A stretch of DNA of 46,555 nucleotides from Chloroflexota bacterium. Lineage in GTDB: Bacteria > Chloroflexota > Chloroflexia > Chloroflexales > Roseiflexaceae. Position 1 is the stretch's first letter. Each line of letters opens with the position of its first letter. The translations under genes were made by a program, and so were the position numbers. The stretch is taken from positions 1 through 46,555 of the forward strand of contig QWQY01000003.1 in the NCBI GenBank assembly GCA_003670675.1, read 5' to 3'. Under the pieces are notes generated by a model. The model made no database searches and was not told the origin of the DNA. It saw nothing but the letters and a program-made list of their open reading frames with translations. Of the stretch, positions 7,786-18,068 are shown one piece after another.

Positions 7786-8970
7786 CTACCATTGCTGGTG
7801 TACTCTGCCCACGATGTATTTGAGGTAACGTCCTTCGGGGAAGTGTGCCGGCACCGGATGATCCAGCGCATGGCCAGCCTCGTGCAACATCTGCACCGCC
7901 ATCCCGCACTCACTGGCGGCGCTGGCCACCATGGTACGGAAGTCTTCGGGGCTGACCTGACTGGTACAGCTCGCCGTTACTAGCAACCCATTGGCCGTCA
8001 AGCACTTCATCGCCAACGCATTCAGGCGTGTATACGCCACAATCGCCGCCTCACGCTGGGTGCGGGTCCGTGCGAAGCTGGGTGGATCGAGGATGATGAC
8101 GTCATATTTACGACCATCGCCGGTCATCTTCTGGAGCAAATCAAAGCAATCCGTCGTCACAAACTGATGACGTTCGGCGGGGAGATCGTTGAGGGCTATA
8201 TTTCGGTCTGCTGCCTCGGCCAAGCCACGTCCGATATCGGTGCTGACCACTTTGCGTGCGCCGCCACGCAGGGCATAGAGCGAAAAAGCGCCGGTGTACG
8301 AAAAGCAATTCAATACTGTTTTGTCGGCCACCCAGTGCATCAGCGAGTGTCGGTTTTCGCGGTGGTCGAGGAACAGCCCGGTCTTTTGGCCTACCTGTGG
8401 GTCCACCACAAAACGCAACCCGGCGTGTTCGGTCACGATCAGTTCACCGTCGGGCATCGCGCCCCACAAGAGCGCCCGGCGTTGTTCGCCCGGGGTATCG
8501 TCGTCGCGGCTCTTGCTCCCCAAAATCGCCTGCAAATCCGGATTGGCAGCCACCAAGGCGGGGATGAGCAACGGCATGAGCTGGCCGGGACCAGCGCCAT
8601 AGCTCTGTACCACTGCTACGGTGCCGTATAAGTCGACGGTCAGGCCCGGCAATCCATCACCCTCGCCGAACAACCAGCGGTAGGCAGTGACACCTTGGCG
8701 GCGCAACAACGAACGGCCGTTCCACGCGGCCAGCACACGCTGGTTGATGAGGGCGGCGTCGATGCGATCGTGACTACTGTAGATGCGGATGGCAATAGCC
8801 CCGGCGGCGTCCCATAGGCCAATCCCACGCCATCCGGCACAGCGCACCACGACCTCGGTGCCGTCCGCGTAACTCACTGCGGGATCGACGTGGTTGCGAT
8901 AGACCCACGGGTGACCGCTCCGGAGCGTGTCGCGTAGATGGCGGGGCAACGTGACTTCTGGTCGCGCCAT
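7786..8970 (-). CDS. Class I SAM-dependent rRNA methyltransferase, RlmI-like (PUA + MTase)
   Basis: MARPEVTLPRHLRDTLRSGHPWVYRNHV...GLFLDHRENR...VLNCFSYTGAFSLYA...IILDPPSFARTRTQ. Start at 8970; the longer ORF start at 9426 is not credible. Confidence 0.9.
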   Translation of the reverse strand: MARPEVTLPRHLRDTLRSGHPWVYRNHVDPAVSYADGTEVVVRCAGWRGIGLWDAAGAIAIRIYSSHDRIDAALINQRVLAAWNGRSLLRRQGVTAYRWLFGEGDGLPGLTVDLYGTVAVVQSYGAGPGQLMPLLIPALVAANPDLQAILGSKSRDDDTPGEQRRALLWGAMPDGELIVTEHAGLRFVVDPQVGQKTGLFLDHRENRHSLMHWVADKTVLNCFSYTGAFSLYALRGGARKVVSTDIGRGLAEAADRNIALNDLPAERHQFVTTDCFDLLQKMTGDGRKYDVIILDPPSFARTRTQREAAIVAYTRLNALAMKCLTANGLLVTASCTSQVSPEDFRTMVASAASECGMAVQMLHEAGHALDHPVPAHFPEGRYLKYIVGRVHQQW

Positions 8971-9065
8971 GGTGATATTCCTTCTCCGCATATTTCGTGA
9001 CACTACATGCATCACCCACCCGATGCACGTCCCTGCAGGACGGCGCCGGGTGGGCGCGACAGTGA

Positions 9066-9788
9066 TTATTTGGCTTCGTGTGACTTGTGATTGCCGTAGG
9101 TCGGGCGTACCAGACCATGCGGGGCTGCCCACTTTACCCCGTTGCCGATGACCAAACGGACGTTCTTGTCGAAGTACGTCGGGTACGACTCGTGCCCAGG
9201 GCGGAAGTAAAAGACTTTGCCATTGCCACGATGATAGCAGCAGCCACTGCGGAACACTTCGCCGCCGGTGAACCAGCTGACCATCACCAAATTGTCGGGT
9301 GCGGGGATGTCGAAGCGCTCGCCGTACATTTCTTCGGGCAGCTCGAAGTGCTGTGGCACGTTGGCAGCAATTGGGTGACTCGGCTCGATGACCCAGACCC
9401 GCTCGATGTCGTCTGACTCGCGCCACTTGAGGTCACAGGTTGTGCCCATCAACGACTTGAAGATTTTGGAGAAGTGACCTGAATGCAGGACCACCAAGCC
9501 CATACCACGTTCGACGACATGCTTCTTGACGCGGGCGACGACAGCGTCGTCGACCTTCTCGTGGGCGGCGTGCCCCCACCAGACCAACACGTCTGTTTCG
9601 GCCAGCACTGCCTCGCTCAAGCCATGTTCAGGCTCCTGCAAGGTGGCAGTCTTGACGGTCATCGAACCATCATATGCCTTCAAACCTTCGGCGATAGCGC
9701 CGTGGATGCCCGTTGGGTAGATTTTGCCGGCGGGATGCCCTGCTTCGTGCTCGTGAACAAATTCGTTCCATACGACTACACGCGTCAT
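9066..9788 (-). CDS. ThuA domain-containing (trehalose utilisation-like) protein
   Basis: [36 protein letters not shown]...[15 protein letters not shown]...[20 protein letters not shown]. Confidence 0.9.
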   Translation of the reverse strand: MTRVVVWNEFVHEHEAGHPAGKIYPTGIHGAIAEGLKAYDGSMTVKTATLQEPEHGLSEAVLAETDVLVWWGHAAHEKVDDAVVARVKKHVVERGMGLVVLHSGHFSKIFKSLMGTTCDLKWRESDDIERVWVIEPSHPIAANVPQHFELPEEMYGERFDIPAPDNLVMVSWFTGGEVFRSGCCYHRGNGKVFYFRPGHESYPTYFDKNVRLVIGNGVKWAAPHGLVRPTYGNHKSHEAK

Positions 9789-10116
9789 GGTGGTACTCCT
9801 CTCGTTGTGAACCGTGCCTTCTCAACTATACCACCAAGCACCGCCGCGCCCGTGATGCAGACACGTCTGTCTGCGCTATCCCGCAGCGCCGACACTGCGA
9901 GATGATTCATGCGCGCACCGGCAACCGAAAGATGCTTTGTTTGGCGATATTCACTTTACAAGAATAGTGATTTTTTTGCTTTATTAAAATAAAAAAACTG
10001 TGCAAGTGTTTACTAAATTGTGAATATCAACAGTACAAACCGTGGATGTGTGCGCCTCATCATTGGCCAGACGATGGTACAATCACAGAGATAAAAATAG
10101 TGCGGTGCGTGTGCAA

Positions 10117-10809
10117 ATGATTCCACAGCTCGACAACATCCCACACATCATGGCACAACTCGACCGAGCCGGAGCGATTCTCCCTGCGGAGTTGGTCACC
10201 CATATCGATGCCCATGCGGCGCACTACGCTCCGTTGTTGCGCGAGCGACTCGCACAACGCTTAGCGTTGACGAGTGATGAGCTGGCCGTCTATGGGCGCT
10301 CACATGCGTTGATTTTTTTGGCGCAATGGCATGACCCGATGACACTCACCCTGATAGGCGAACTCCTGCTCCGCCACGACGACATGCTCGACGGCCTGTA
10401 CGAGGTCTTCGAGGCGACTGTTCCTGCATATGGACCGGCAGCAATCCCTGTGTTGGCGCAGGTGATGGGAGATGCGACTGCACCAACGGCTTCGCGGATT
10501 GTCTGTACGACGACGCTTGGCTATATCGCCCATGTCCATCCGTTATCTGCCCGCGCAATTATCCGTACCTTGCGCGATGCACTCCCGGTCGGGGAGGATG
10601 TCGCTCATGACCATCACGAGGTGTGGTCGTGGGTAGTGACAACACTCGCCGAGTTGCGATCCAAGGCAGCAGCGGCGCAGGTCGACGAACTCTACAAAGC
10701 CGGCGTCCTTGACCCGAACATCTGTGGCCGCCCGGACGAATACCGCCGCGCGCTCAGGGAATCCCCGATCAAAGCAGTCTTTGCGCAACCACTGACCCTG
10801 TATTCATAA
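10117..10809 (+). CDS. Uncharacterised helical (HEAT-like/DUF1186-like) protein
   Basis: 231 codons from MIPQLDNIPHIMAQLDR to stop; coding-like, directly upstream of the polymerase gene. Family assignment is weak. Confidence 0.6.
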   Translation: MIPQLDNIPHIMAQLDRAGAILPAELVTHIDAHAAHYAPLLRERLAQRLALTSDELAVYGRSHALIFLAQWHDPMTLTLIGELLLRHDDMLDGLYEVFEATVPAYGPAAIPVLAQVMGDATAPTASRIVCTTTLGYIAHVHPLSARAIIRTLRDALPVGEDVAHDHHEVWSWVVTTLAELRSKAAAAQVDELYKAGVLDPNICGRPDEYRRALRESPIKAVFAQPLTLYS

Positions 10810-10810
10810 G

Positions 10811-12280
10811 GTGCCTATGCAGACTGCCTGGCACAATTTGACGCGGCCGAGCGACCGGCGCCCCCTGTGGGCAGTGCTCGGGGCGATTGTGGTGTGTCTC
10901 GCAGGGGCGGCAGGCGTCGTCTACGGGGCATTTTGGGCACCATTTGTGCTCATTGCCGCACTCACGGTCGGCTATTTCTCGCTCCGGAGCACACGGGTCA
11001 TGTTGGCCACGGTGGTCATGCTGATTACCGTTTTTCCCTTCGGCACATTACCTTTTCGGGCAGTGATTACACCGGCGTTTTTGTCCATCGCGATTGCTGC
11101 GTTGTTGGCGATGCGCGTATTGCATCTATTGACCACGCCCAACTATCGGGCGAACTTCACCTCGTATGCACCGGTTGTGTTTGGCTACATTGGGTTTACG
11201 TTGTTCGCGCTGTTTTTGGGTGCACGTGGCCTGCCAGACAGCACGACGTTGCATAACTACGCGAAGTTTCTGCTCGGCATTATGATGATGTTTGCCATCC
11301 TCGATGCAGTCCACGACGACATCGATGTGCAATGGGCATTACGGCTGTTGTTGGTCGGCGGGGCAGTGTCGGCGCTGATCGGATTGGTGCTGTATGTTAT
11401 CCCCGCCACGTATTCAGAGCAATTTCTGGTGCAGTTTGGGCGCTTCGGGTACCCCACGAGTGGGCGTGTGTTGCGCTATGTCGAGGATGACACCGACGGA
11501 CTGATGCGTGCCATCGGGCTCGCGGTTGACCCTAACAGTTACGGTGGCATGTTGGCAGTCATCGGTGCAATCGCAGCGACGCAGACCATCGTCGAAAAAC
11601 CCGTACTGCCACGCCCGTGGATGATTGCCATCAGTGGGATTGTCGTGCTCGTGTTGTTCCTGACGTTCTCACGGGCAGCCTTAGGCGGGCTGATGATTGC
11701 TGCAATTTATGTCGCAACGGTGCGCTATCGCCGTCTGTGGGGCTGGATTGTAGCAGCAGGGGTGTTGGCGACCATCCTGGTGGTGTTTGTGGGGATTGGC
11801 GAGCAGTTTGTCACACGCATCGTACAAGGTGTACAGTTCCAAGACCGTGCCAATCAGATGCGTTTGGCCGAGTTCAACAATGCCATTGCGGTCATTCAAG
11901 CCTATCCGTTCTTTGGGATTGGTTTTGGTACAGCACCCGACATCGACCTCGTCGCGGGCGTTTCGAACATTTATTTGGCGATCGCACAGCGGCTCGGATT
12001 GGTCGGCCTGGTGATCTTCGTCGGCATGATGCTCAATTTGTTTGTGCGATCGTGGCGAAGCCTGGGCCAGGCAGTGGCACAACACGACGAAGTCCATGCG
12101 AGTTGGCTGATCGGCTTGCAAGCCGGCATCGTGGCTGCACTCGCAGTGGGTATGTTGGATCACTATTTTTTCAATATCGAGTTCAGTCACATGACCGCGT
12201 TGCTCTGGAGTACGATCGGCTTGCAGCTCGCTGTGGCACGGAACATTGTGCCCGTCACCGACCATACAGAGGCGCTATGA
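10811..12280 (+). CDS. O-antigen ligase/polymerase (Wzy/WaaL-like) membrane protein
   Basis: Multiple TM segments; GLAVDPNSYGGMLAVIGAIAA and the NNAIAVIQAYPFFGIGFGTAPD pattern typical of O-antigen ligases. GTG start at 10811 or ATG at 10817. Confidence 0.82.
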   Translation: MPMQTAWHNLTRPSDRRPLWAVLGAIVVCLAGAAGVVYGAFWAPFVLIAALTVGYFSLRSTRVMLATVVMLITVFPFGTLPFRAVITPAFLSIAIAALLAMRVLHLLTTPNYRANFTSYAPVVFGYIGFTLFALFLGARGLPDSTTLHNYAKFLLGIMMMFAILDAVHDDIDVQWALRLLLVGGAVSALIGLVLYVIPATYSEQFLVQFGRFGYPTSGRVLRYVEDDTDGLMRAIGLAVDPNSYGGMLAVIGAIAATQTIVEKPVLPRPWMIAISGIVVLVLFLTFSRAALGGLMIAAIYVATVRYRRLWGWIVAAGVLATILVVFVGIGEQFVTRIVQGVQFQDRANQMRLAEFNNAIAVIQAYPFFGIGFGTAPDIDLVAGVSNIYLAIAQRLGLVGLVIFVGMMLNLFVRSWRSLGQAVAQHDEVHASWLIGLQAGIVAALAVGMLDHYFFNIEFSHMTALLWSTIGLQLAVARNIVPVTDHTEAL

Positions 12281-12915
12281 AGCCATTCATCATCGGCATT
12301 GCCGGCGGGAGCGGCTCGGGCAAAACCACCTTGACGCGGCAGATTATCGACGCGAGTCGTGCAGCCTCGGTAGCGTGGATTCCGTTCGATGCCTACTATC
12401 GAGATTTGTCGGCGTTTGACATCAGCGAGCGCCAGAAGATGAACTTCGATCATCCCGATGCCTTCGACACCGCGCTGTGTCTGCAGCATCTCGATGCGTT
12501 GGCGGAAGGACAGTCGGTTGTCGTGCCCGAGTACGATTTCGCTGCCTATACCCGTGCCCACGGCGGGCATCTGGTGCAGCCACGACCGGTGATTATCGTC
12601 GATGGCATTGTCTTGTTTGTCGATGCGGCCCTGCGGCAGCGCTTTGACTTACGGGTGTTTGTCGATGCACCAGACGACATCCGTCTGCTCCGGCGCATCC
12701 TGCGCGACACCCAAGAACGTGGCCGCGATGTTGCGTCGATTTGCGCACAGTACGTGACAACGGTCCGGCCGATGCATCAGGCATTTGTCGCCCCTTCGCG
12801 TGAACACGCCCACATCATCATCCCCAGCGGCGATGACACCCAACCGGCAATTACCCTTTTGCGTGCCGAAGTACAGCGCCACATCGATAAAGCGGCACAT
12901 CCGTCTGTGCGCTAG
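12277..12915 (+). CDS. udk: Uridine kinase
   Basis: MKPFIIGIAGGSGSGKTTLTRQI; FDAYYRDLS; NFDHPDAFD; ATGA overlap with the upstream gene. Confidence 0.9.
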   Translation: MKPFIIGIAGGSGSGKTTLTRQIIDASRAASVAWIPFDAYYRDLSAFDISERQKMNFDHPDAFDTALCLQHLDALAEGQSVVVPEYDFAAYTRAHGGHLVQPRPVIIVDGIVLFVDAALRQRFDLRVFVDAPDDIRLLRRILRDTQERGRDVASICAQYVTTVRPMHQAFVAPSREHAHIIIPSGDDTQPAITLLRAEVQRHIDKAAHPSVR

Positions 12916-12924
12916 GATGCATGT

Positions 12925-13974
12925 ATGCATATTTACCCGTTCCCACCCCGGCTCGCACAGAGCCCATATCTCGACGCGCTCTATGCCCAGTTGCCGGTCG
13001 ACGTATACGTCGATCGGCGTTCGCCGCGGCGCTCCTTCTGGCGTATGCTGTTGAGCCGTGGACAGCGTCTGTTACACCTGCACTTTTTCGATGCCGTCGT
13101 CCAGCATCCCAACCGCATCGTCTGTTGGATGCGGTCCACTGGGTGGGTGCTTTTGCTCATGCTGGTGCGATTCTGTGGCGTACGAATCGTGTGGACGGTC
13201 CATAATCTGCAACCGCACGAGTGCTTTCACCCGGACATCGCCACGCGGACCGTCGGTCGGGTCATTCGTCAATGTCATGCATTGACGGTGCATCATCATT
13301 GCACCAAGCAGCGTATCCAAAAGGAATATCATGGTGTGCCGTCTATCCACGTCATCCCACACGGGCACGCCGACGCACCGTTTGGCCCAATGCCTACCCG
13401 GGCAGCTGCACGTGCCAGCCTCGGGTTGGACCCGGATGTGCCAGTTTTTCTCTATATGGGGATGATTCGGCGCTACAAAGGGCTCGAGCTCTTGATTGAG
13501 GCGATGCCGCTCTTGCCACAAACCATGCTGATTATTGCCGGACATCCAGCCGATAAGCAATATCTGTCCGAAATTCACCAACGCACTGCGCGGCGCATCA
13601 ACATTTCGCTCCATCCGCGCTATATGAACGACAACGAAGCCGCCTGCTACTTGGCTGCCTGTGACGCCATGATCCTGCCATATACCCAAATCACGACCTC
13701 GGGCATGCTCGTCGCTGCGATGGCGGCGGGGATTGTCTGCGTTGTCCCGAACCTGCCACCACTCATCGAGCAGGTGCGGGATGGCGAAAACGGGTTTGTC
13801 TATTTGCATGGCAACGCACCGTCGCTCATCGCTGCCATGGAGCGCGTCAGTGCCACGCCACGGCGCGATCTCATCGGCCACCATGCACGCACATCGCTTG
13901 CGGCACACACCTGGCCGCACGTTGCAGGCCTCTTTCATGCCCTGTTTGTCACCGTGCTGCGGGAGCGCACATGA
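12925..13974 (+). CDS. Glycosyltransferase (GT4-like)
   Basis: VWTVHNLQPHE, FLYMGMIRRYKGLELLIEAM, C-terminal GT-B features. Confidence 0.85.
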   Translation: MHIYPFPPRLAQSPYLDALYAQLPVDVYVDRRSPRRSFWRMLLSRGQRLLHLHFFDAVVQHPNRIVCWMRSTGWVLLLMLVRFCGVRIVWTVHNLQPHECFHPDIATRTVGRVIRQCHALTVHHHCTKQRIQKEYHGVPSIHVIPHGHADAPFGPMPTRAAARASLGLDPDVPVFLYMGMIRRYKGLELLIEAMPLLPQTMLIIAGHPADKQYLSEIHQRTARRINISLHPRYMNDNEAACYLAACDAMILPYTQITTSGMLVAAMAAGIVCVVPNLPPLIEQVRDGENGFVYLHGNAPSLIAAMERVSATPRRDLIGHHARTSLAAHTWPHVAGLFHALFVTVLRERT

Positions 13975-14804
13975 GCGACACGCCATTGGTCAGCATTATC
14001 TTCGTCATCTATAACAGCGCCCACCGGTTGCCTGCCTTGGCAGTGTCGCTCGATGCAGACCCCGGGATGGCTGCCTGTGAACTCATTGTGGTAGACAACG
14101 ACTCGACAGACACACCAACACGCTGGCTGCAACACGCACAGTGGCTCGTGTTACCCAGCAATCTGGGCTATGGGAGCGCGTGTAATCGCGGTGCAGCGTT
14201 GGCTCGTGGCGACTATGTGGTCTTTTGCAACCCTGATATACTAGTCACACCGTATTGGTGTCAACGGCTTGTTGCCCATCTGGATGCGCACCCGTTGGTT
14301 GCTTGCATCACCCCCGAGACCCGCTATCCAGGCGAGTCCATCCCGCTGGGGACAGGGGTTGCCGATCGCGACGCCCTCCCCGGCGCGGCGCTGATGATGC
14401 GCCGGGCAGAATGGCAGGCGTTGGGTGGGTTCGACGAGCAGTTTTTTTTGTACTGGGAAGATACCGATCTCTGCTGGCGTGCCCAACGCGCAGGTCGACG
14501 TACCGTTGTGGCTCGTGATGTCGAAATAACCCATTCACGTAATGGGAGCGGTGGCGGTGCGCAGACATGGTTGCATCTCTACATCCAAAACGGGATCTAT
14601 GCCCACCTCAAATCGCAATCGTGGGCGCGGGTTGTTTGGTTTGTGGGCAAGCAGCTCATCGCGTTGCCGTGGCGACTGTTGCGCAGTCGTGACCCACGCC
14701 TGCTCGCGGCATTTGGTTGGAACATCAGACACTGTGCAGCTACGCTCCGCCACCGACAAAATATTCTGGCCGGCTTGCACGTACCATCTAAAGGAACTCC
14801 ATGA
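13971..14804 (+). CDS. Glycosyltransferase family 2
   Basis: VSIIFVIYNSAHRLPAL...ELIVVDNDSTD...GGFDEQFFLYWEDTDLCWRAQRAGRR. ATGA overlaps on both sides. Confidence 0.92.
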   Translation: MSDTPLVSIIFVIYNSAHRLPALAVSLDADPGMAACELIVVDNDSTDTPTRWLQHAQWLVLPSNLGYGSACNRGAALARGDYVVFCNPDILVTPYWCQRLVAHLDAHPLVACITPETRYPGESIPLGTGVADRDALPGAALMMRRAEWQALGGFDEQFFLYWEDTDLCWRAQRAGRRTVVARDVEITHSRNGSGGGAQTWLHLYIQNGIYAHLKSQSWARVVWFVGKQLIALPWRLLRSRDPRLLAAFGWNIRHCAATLRHRQNILAGLHVPSKGTP

Positions 14805-15943
14805 GCAATCACCGAGCGCCATTGGTCTATCTTATTGGGAAAGATGCCGCTGAGGACACTATTCACTACCTCGTCAATCTGGTCGCTCATAGCGCCGCAA
14901 TGCCGTTCCATATCATCATCGTCACACAAACGGGTAACGTGCATCCGGCAATTCTTGCACTCACACAGCAGTCAGCGCATGTCGAAGCCATTACGCTGGA
15001 TATCCCGCCCCACACGAAAGCACTCTTGCGCCTGCGTATTTTGATTGCCTGGCTGCTCTACACCAAACCCGCCATTGTACATTTGCTGGCCGCATCACCC
15101 GACACCGAAACCGAAGTCATTGCCGCGTTGTGGGTTGCGCAAATTCCCACCCGCATTATGACCTTGGCCGAAGTCGCGCCGACCGTCCGCAGTGACGGGG
15201 TACGCCCCATTTACAGCTTCGTCGTGCAGCGCTTGCTGCGCACATTCAGTGACATCATCGTCTACACCACTGCAGCCAAGCATATTCTGCAACAGGAATA
15301 TCGCTTGACTCACACCCACATCGCCGTGATACCCATTGGGATAGATACCACAATGTATGCGTTACACATGACCCCCGACCGTGGTCGAGCGGCGTACAAT
15401 CTGCCGGTAGATGGGCAGTTGATTGCGAGTGTCGGGCAGTTCGCTCCCCACAAAGGGCATTCGGTCCTCATACACGCCATGGATCACATATGGCAGTACA
15501 ACCCTGAGGTGTCTCTTGTGCTGGTCGGGACCGGCGAACACAGCGCACACCTGCGTGGGTTGGCCCAGCAGAGTGCGCAACCTGAACGGATCCACTTTTT
15601 CGACGACATGCCCGACCGGTCAGGATTTCTGCGCTGTGTGGATGTCTATGTGCAACCTTCTTTTTCTGAACCGATGTCGTTCGATTTGTTGATGGCGATG
15701 GCGATGGAACGCCCCGTTGTTGCTTCTGCAATCGCAAACATACATGAAATCATCGAATCCAATGCGAGCGGATTGCTGGTGCGTGCCGGCTCCTCCGACG
15801 CACTCGCATCGGCTATTATGCGTGTCTTCAATGATGCTGCGATCCGGATCACGGTATCGCTGAATGCCCGTACCCGTGTTGCACAGCGCTTTACGATGGA
15901 ACGCTGGCTCAATGCCACCGTCGCCCTGTACCGCTTTGTGTAG
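14801..15943 (+). CDS. Glycosyltransferase family 4
   Basis: IASVGQFAPHKGHSVLIHAM...VDVYVQPSFSEPMSFDLLMAMAMERPVVAS. Confidence 0.9.
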   Translation: MSNHRAPLVYLIGKDAAEDTIHYLVNLVAHSAAMPFHIIIVTQTGNVHPAILALTQQSAHVEAITLDIPPHTKALLRLRILIAWLLYTKPAIVHLLAASPDTETEVIAALWVAQIPTRIMTLAEVAPTVRSDGVRPIYSFVVQRLLRTFSDIIVYTTAAKHILQQEYRLTHTHIAVIPIGIDTTMYALHMTPDRGRAAYNLPVDGQLIASVGQFAPHKGHSVLIHAMDHIWQYNPEVSLVLVGTGEHSAHLRGLAQQSAQPERIHFFDDMPDRSGFLRCVDVYVQPSFSEPMSFDLLMAMAMERPVVASAIANIHEIIESNASGLLVRAGSSDALASAIMRVFNDAAIRITVSLNARTRVAQRFTMERWLNATVALYRFV

Positions 15944-15985
15944 GGTAACCGCGTACCGCGTATCTGCAACGACCAAGGGAGCACC

Positions 15986-16921
15986 GTGATTACAACACAA
16001 CCTCCCATCGGAGGTACACCCGACGGCACACCTGTTCATGCACCACGCATCGCGGTGATTATCCCCACCATGGCAACGACACCACTCGATGTCGAGGCGA
16101 TGATGGCCGCACAGACGATGCAGTCGAGCCAGGTCGTCATCGTCTATCGCCAAGCGCCCAATGGGTACGCGCGCAACGTGGGTGCCTACCGCGTCAGTGA
16201 CAGCGCTCCGCATGATCCCGTCGATTGGTACCTCTTCCTCGATGATGATGCGGTATTTGGGCATCCCGAGTGTATCGAACGACTCTACCTCGCGACCTGC
16301 CAACCGGGTGTTGCAATCGCCGGTGCAGCCCGCATCCTGCCGGCCGACGCAAGCCCCTTCGAACACGCTGTCGCACAGCAGGTAGCCCGCATCGTCAACC
16401 CCGTGGTACCGATTGATACGCGCACCAACCCGGATCCGCCGCACTACAGCTGCTCGATAACGACGACCTGCTGCTTGGTGTCACGCCGGGTCTTCGAAGC
16501 GGTTGGTGGCTTCGATCCCACCCTGACGCGGGGCGTCGATACCGAGTTTTTTGTGCGGGTGCGCCAGCTGCATCGAGCCGATGCACCGGTCCATTTGGTC
16601 CAAGCCGGCAATGCGTGGGTAACGCACCATGCCCCATTGACGATGGCTGCGTTGTGGCACAAGCACTATGCCTACGGCATGGGGCATGCCCAAGAAGTAC
16701 GTCGCGATCCGCGCCGTGCTCGTGCGGGCAACAACTTCCGGTCACGTCTGCAGGCTGCAGTGTGGCTCCTGTTGCGGACCATCTTGGTGCCCATCCATTG
16801 TGTCATCCCGTTTTCGTTTAGTGATCCGCGCTGGCGGTTTGCCTGGTCACCGCTCAAAGCCTATGCCTCGTATGCAAGTGCATTGGGGTACATCGATGGC
16901 TGGTATCGCCATGACCACTGA
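15986..16921 (+). CDS. Glycosyltransferase family 2
   Basis: IAVIIPTMATTPLDV...YLFLDDDAVFGHPEC...VGGFDPTLTRGVDTEFFVRVRQ. GTG start. Confidence 0.86.
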   Translation: MITTQPPIGGTPDGTPVHAPRIAVIIPTMATTPLDVEAMMAAQTMQSSQVVIVYRQAPNGYARNVGAYRVSDSAPHDPVDWYLFLDDDAVFGHPECIERLYLATCQPGVAIAGAARILPADASPFEHAVAQQVARIVNPVVPIDTRTNPDPPHYSCSITTTCCLVSRRVFEAVGGFDPTLTRGVDTEFFVRVRQLHRADAPVHLVQAGNAWVTHHAPLTMAALWHKHYAYGMGHAQEVRRDPRRARAGNNFRSRLQAAVWLLLRTILVPIHCVIPFSFSDPRWRFAWSPLKAYASYASALGYIDGWYRHDH

Positions 16922-18017
16922 GCGCCTGCGGATACTCGTCGATGCACGCTACGCGTGTGATGCGTACCCAGGCATTGGGCGAGTCGTAACCGGCATGGCC
17001 CACGCACTGGCGCACCATCCAGATGTCGCGCATCTGCACATCGTGACAAATCCCCGTCGTGTCAATACCCACCTGCAGCTCCCTACTGCAGCGGCGACCG
17101 TCACGCATCATGAGGTCAGCGGCCGTCCTGGGGGCGTGTGCGAGGGCCAACAGGTGCGACGGCTGGCAAACACAATCCCCGCTGATTGGTTTTATACGCC
17201 GTATCTGCGGTTGCCGTGGGGGCGTTTTGGTCCACGGACGATGGTGACCGTCCACGATGCCATCCCATTGCAGAGCGCGTCGACTCCGTGGCATCTACGC
17301 ATCGGGTTTCGGCTGGCGCTCTGGTTCGCAGCTGCTCGTGCGAGCCTCCTGACAACGGTGTCGTACGATGCAGCCGTGCAGATAACACCATACATTTGGC
17401 CGCATAGACCGCCTGCTGTTATTCGCAATGGTATCGATGCACAGTTTTTTGCGCCGGTGCCGGCATTTGATCCGCACGCACACGGCATTTCGGGCCCATA
17501 CGCATTGTGTGTAAGCTCCAATCAAGCACACAAAAACCTCGCAACATTGGTGGCCGCCTGGCGCATCCTGGTGACCGAACGGGCAATCGAAGCGCCCGCC
17601 ACGCTGGTTATTGCGGGGCAGTTCAATCCGGCTCGTGAACGGCCGTGGCGTGCCGCACCGGACCTTCCGATTGTCGAAATTGCTCATCCTGATGACGTGT
17701 TGCTCCGACAACTCTACCACGGTGCCACTCTGGTGGTGCAACCGTCACGGGCAGAGGGCTTCGGACTGCCCGTCTACGAAGCATTGGCGTGTGGCTGTGC
17801 GGTGTTGTGTAGTGACTTGCCGGTATATGGCGAGACAGTGGCCGATGCGGTTGTCACGACTGCTGTTGATAATCCTCAAGTCCTGGCCCGGGCCATAGCG
17901 GCACTCTGGAACAATCCCGTGCGTCGGGCGGACATGGCACGGCACGGTCCTCCGGTAGCGCGTCGCTTCGATTGGAGTGCCGCAGCAGCGCAGGCAATTG
18001 CCCTCATGCACAGATAA
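16911..18017 (+). CDS. Glycosyltransferase family 4
   Basis: LRILVDARYACDAYPGIGRVV...TMVTVHDAIPL...VVQPSRAEGFGLPVYEALACGCAVLCSDLPVYGE. ATG at 16911 or 16896. Confidence 0.9.
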   Translation: MTTERLRILVDARYACDAYPGIGRVVTGMAHALAHHPDVAHLHIVTNPRRVNTHLQLPTAAATVTHHEVSGRPGGVCEGQQVRRLANTIPADWFYTPYLRLPWGRFGPRTMVTVHDAIPLQSASTPWHLRIGFRLALWFAAARASLLTTVSYDAAVQITPYIWPHRPPAVIRNGIDAQFFAPVPAFDPHAHGISGPYALCVSSNQAHKNLATLVAAWRILVTERAIEAPATLVIAGQFNPARERPWRAAPDLPIVEIAHPDDVLLRQLYHGATLVVQPSRAEGFGLPVYEALACGCAVLCSDLPVYGETVADAVVTTAVDNPQVLARAIAALWNNPVRRADMARHGPPVARRFDWSAAAAQAIALMHR

Positions 18018-18041
18018 ACCCCCGGTCACTGACCGGGGGTT
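18017..18041. terminator. Bidirectional terminator between converging genes
   Basis: AACCCCCGGTCA-C-TGACCGGGGGTT: 12-bp perfect arms. Confidence 0.8.
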
Positions 18042-18068
18042 CGTCGTATTGTGTCATATTGGATTGCG

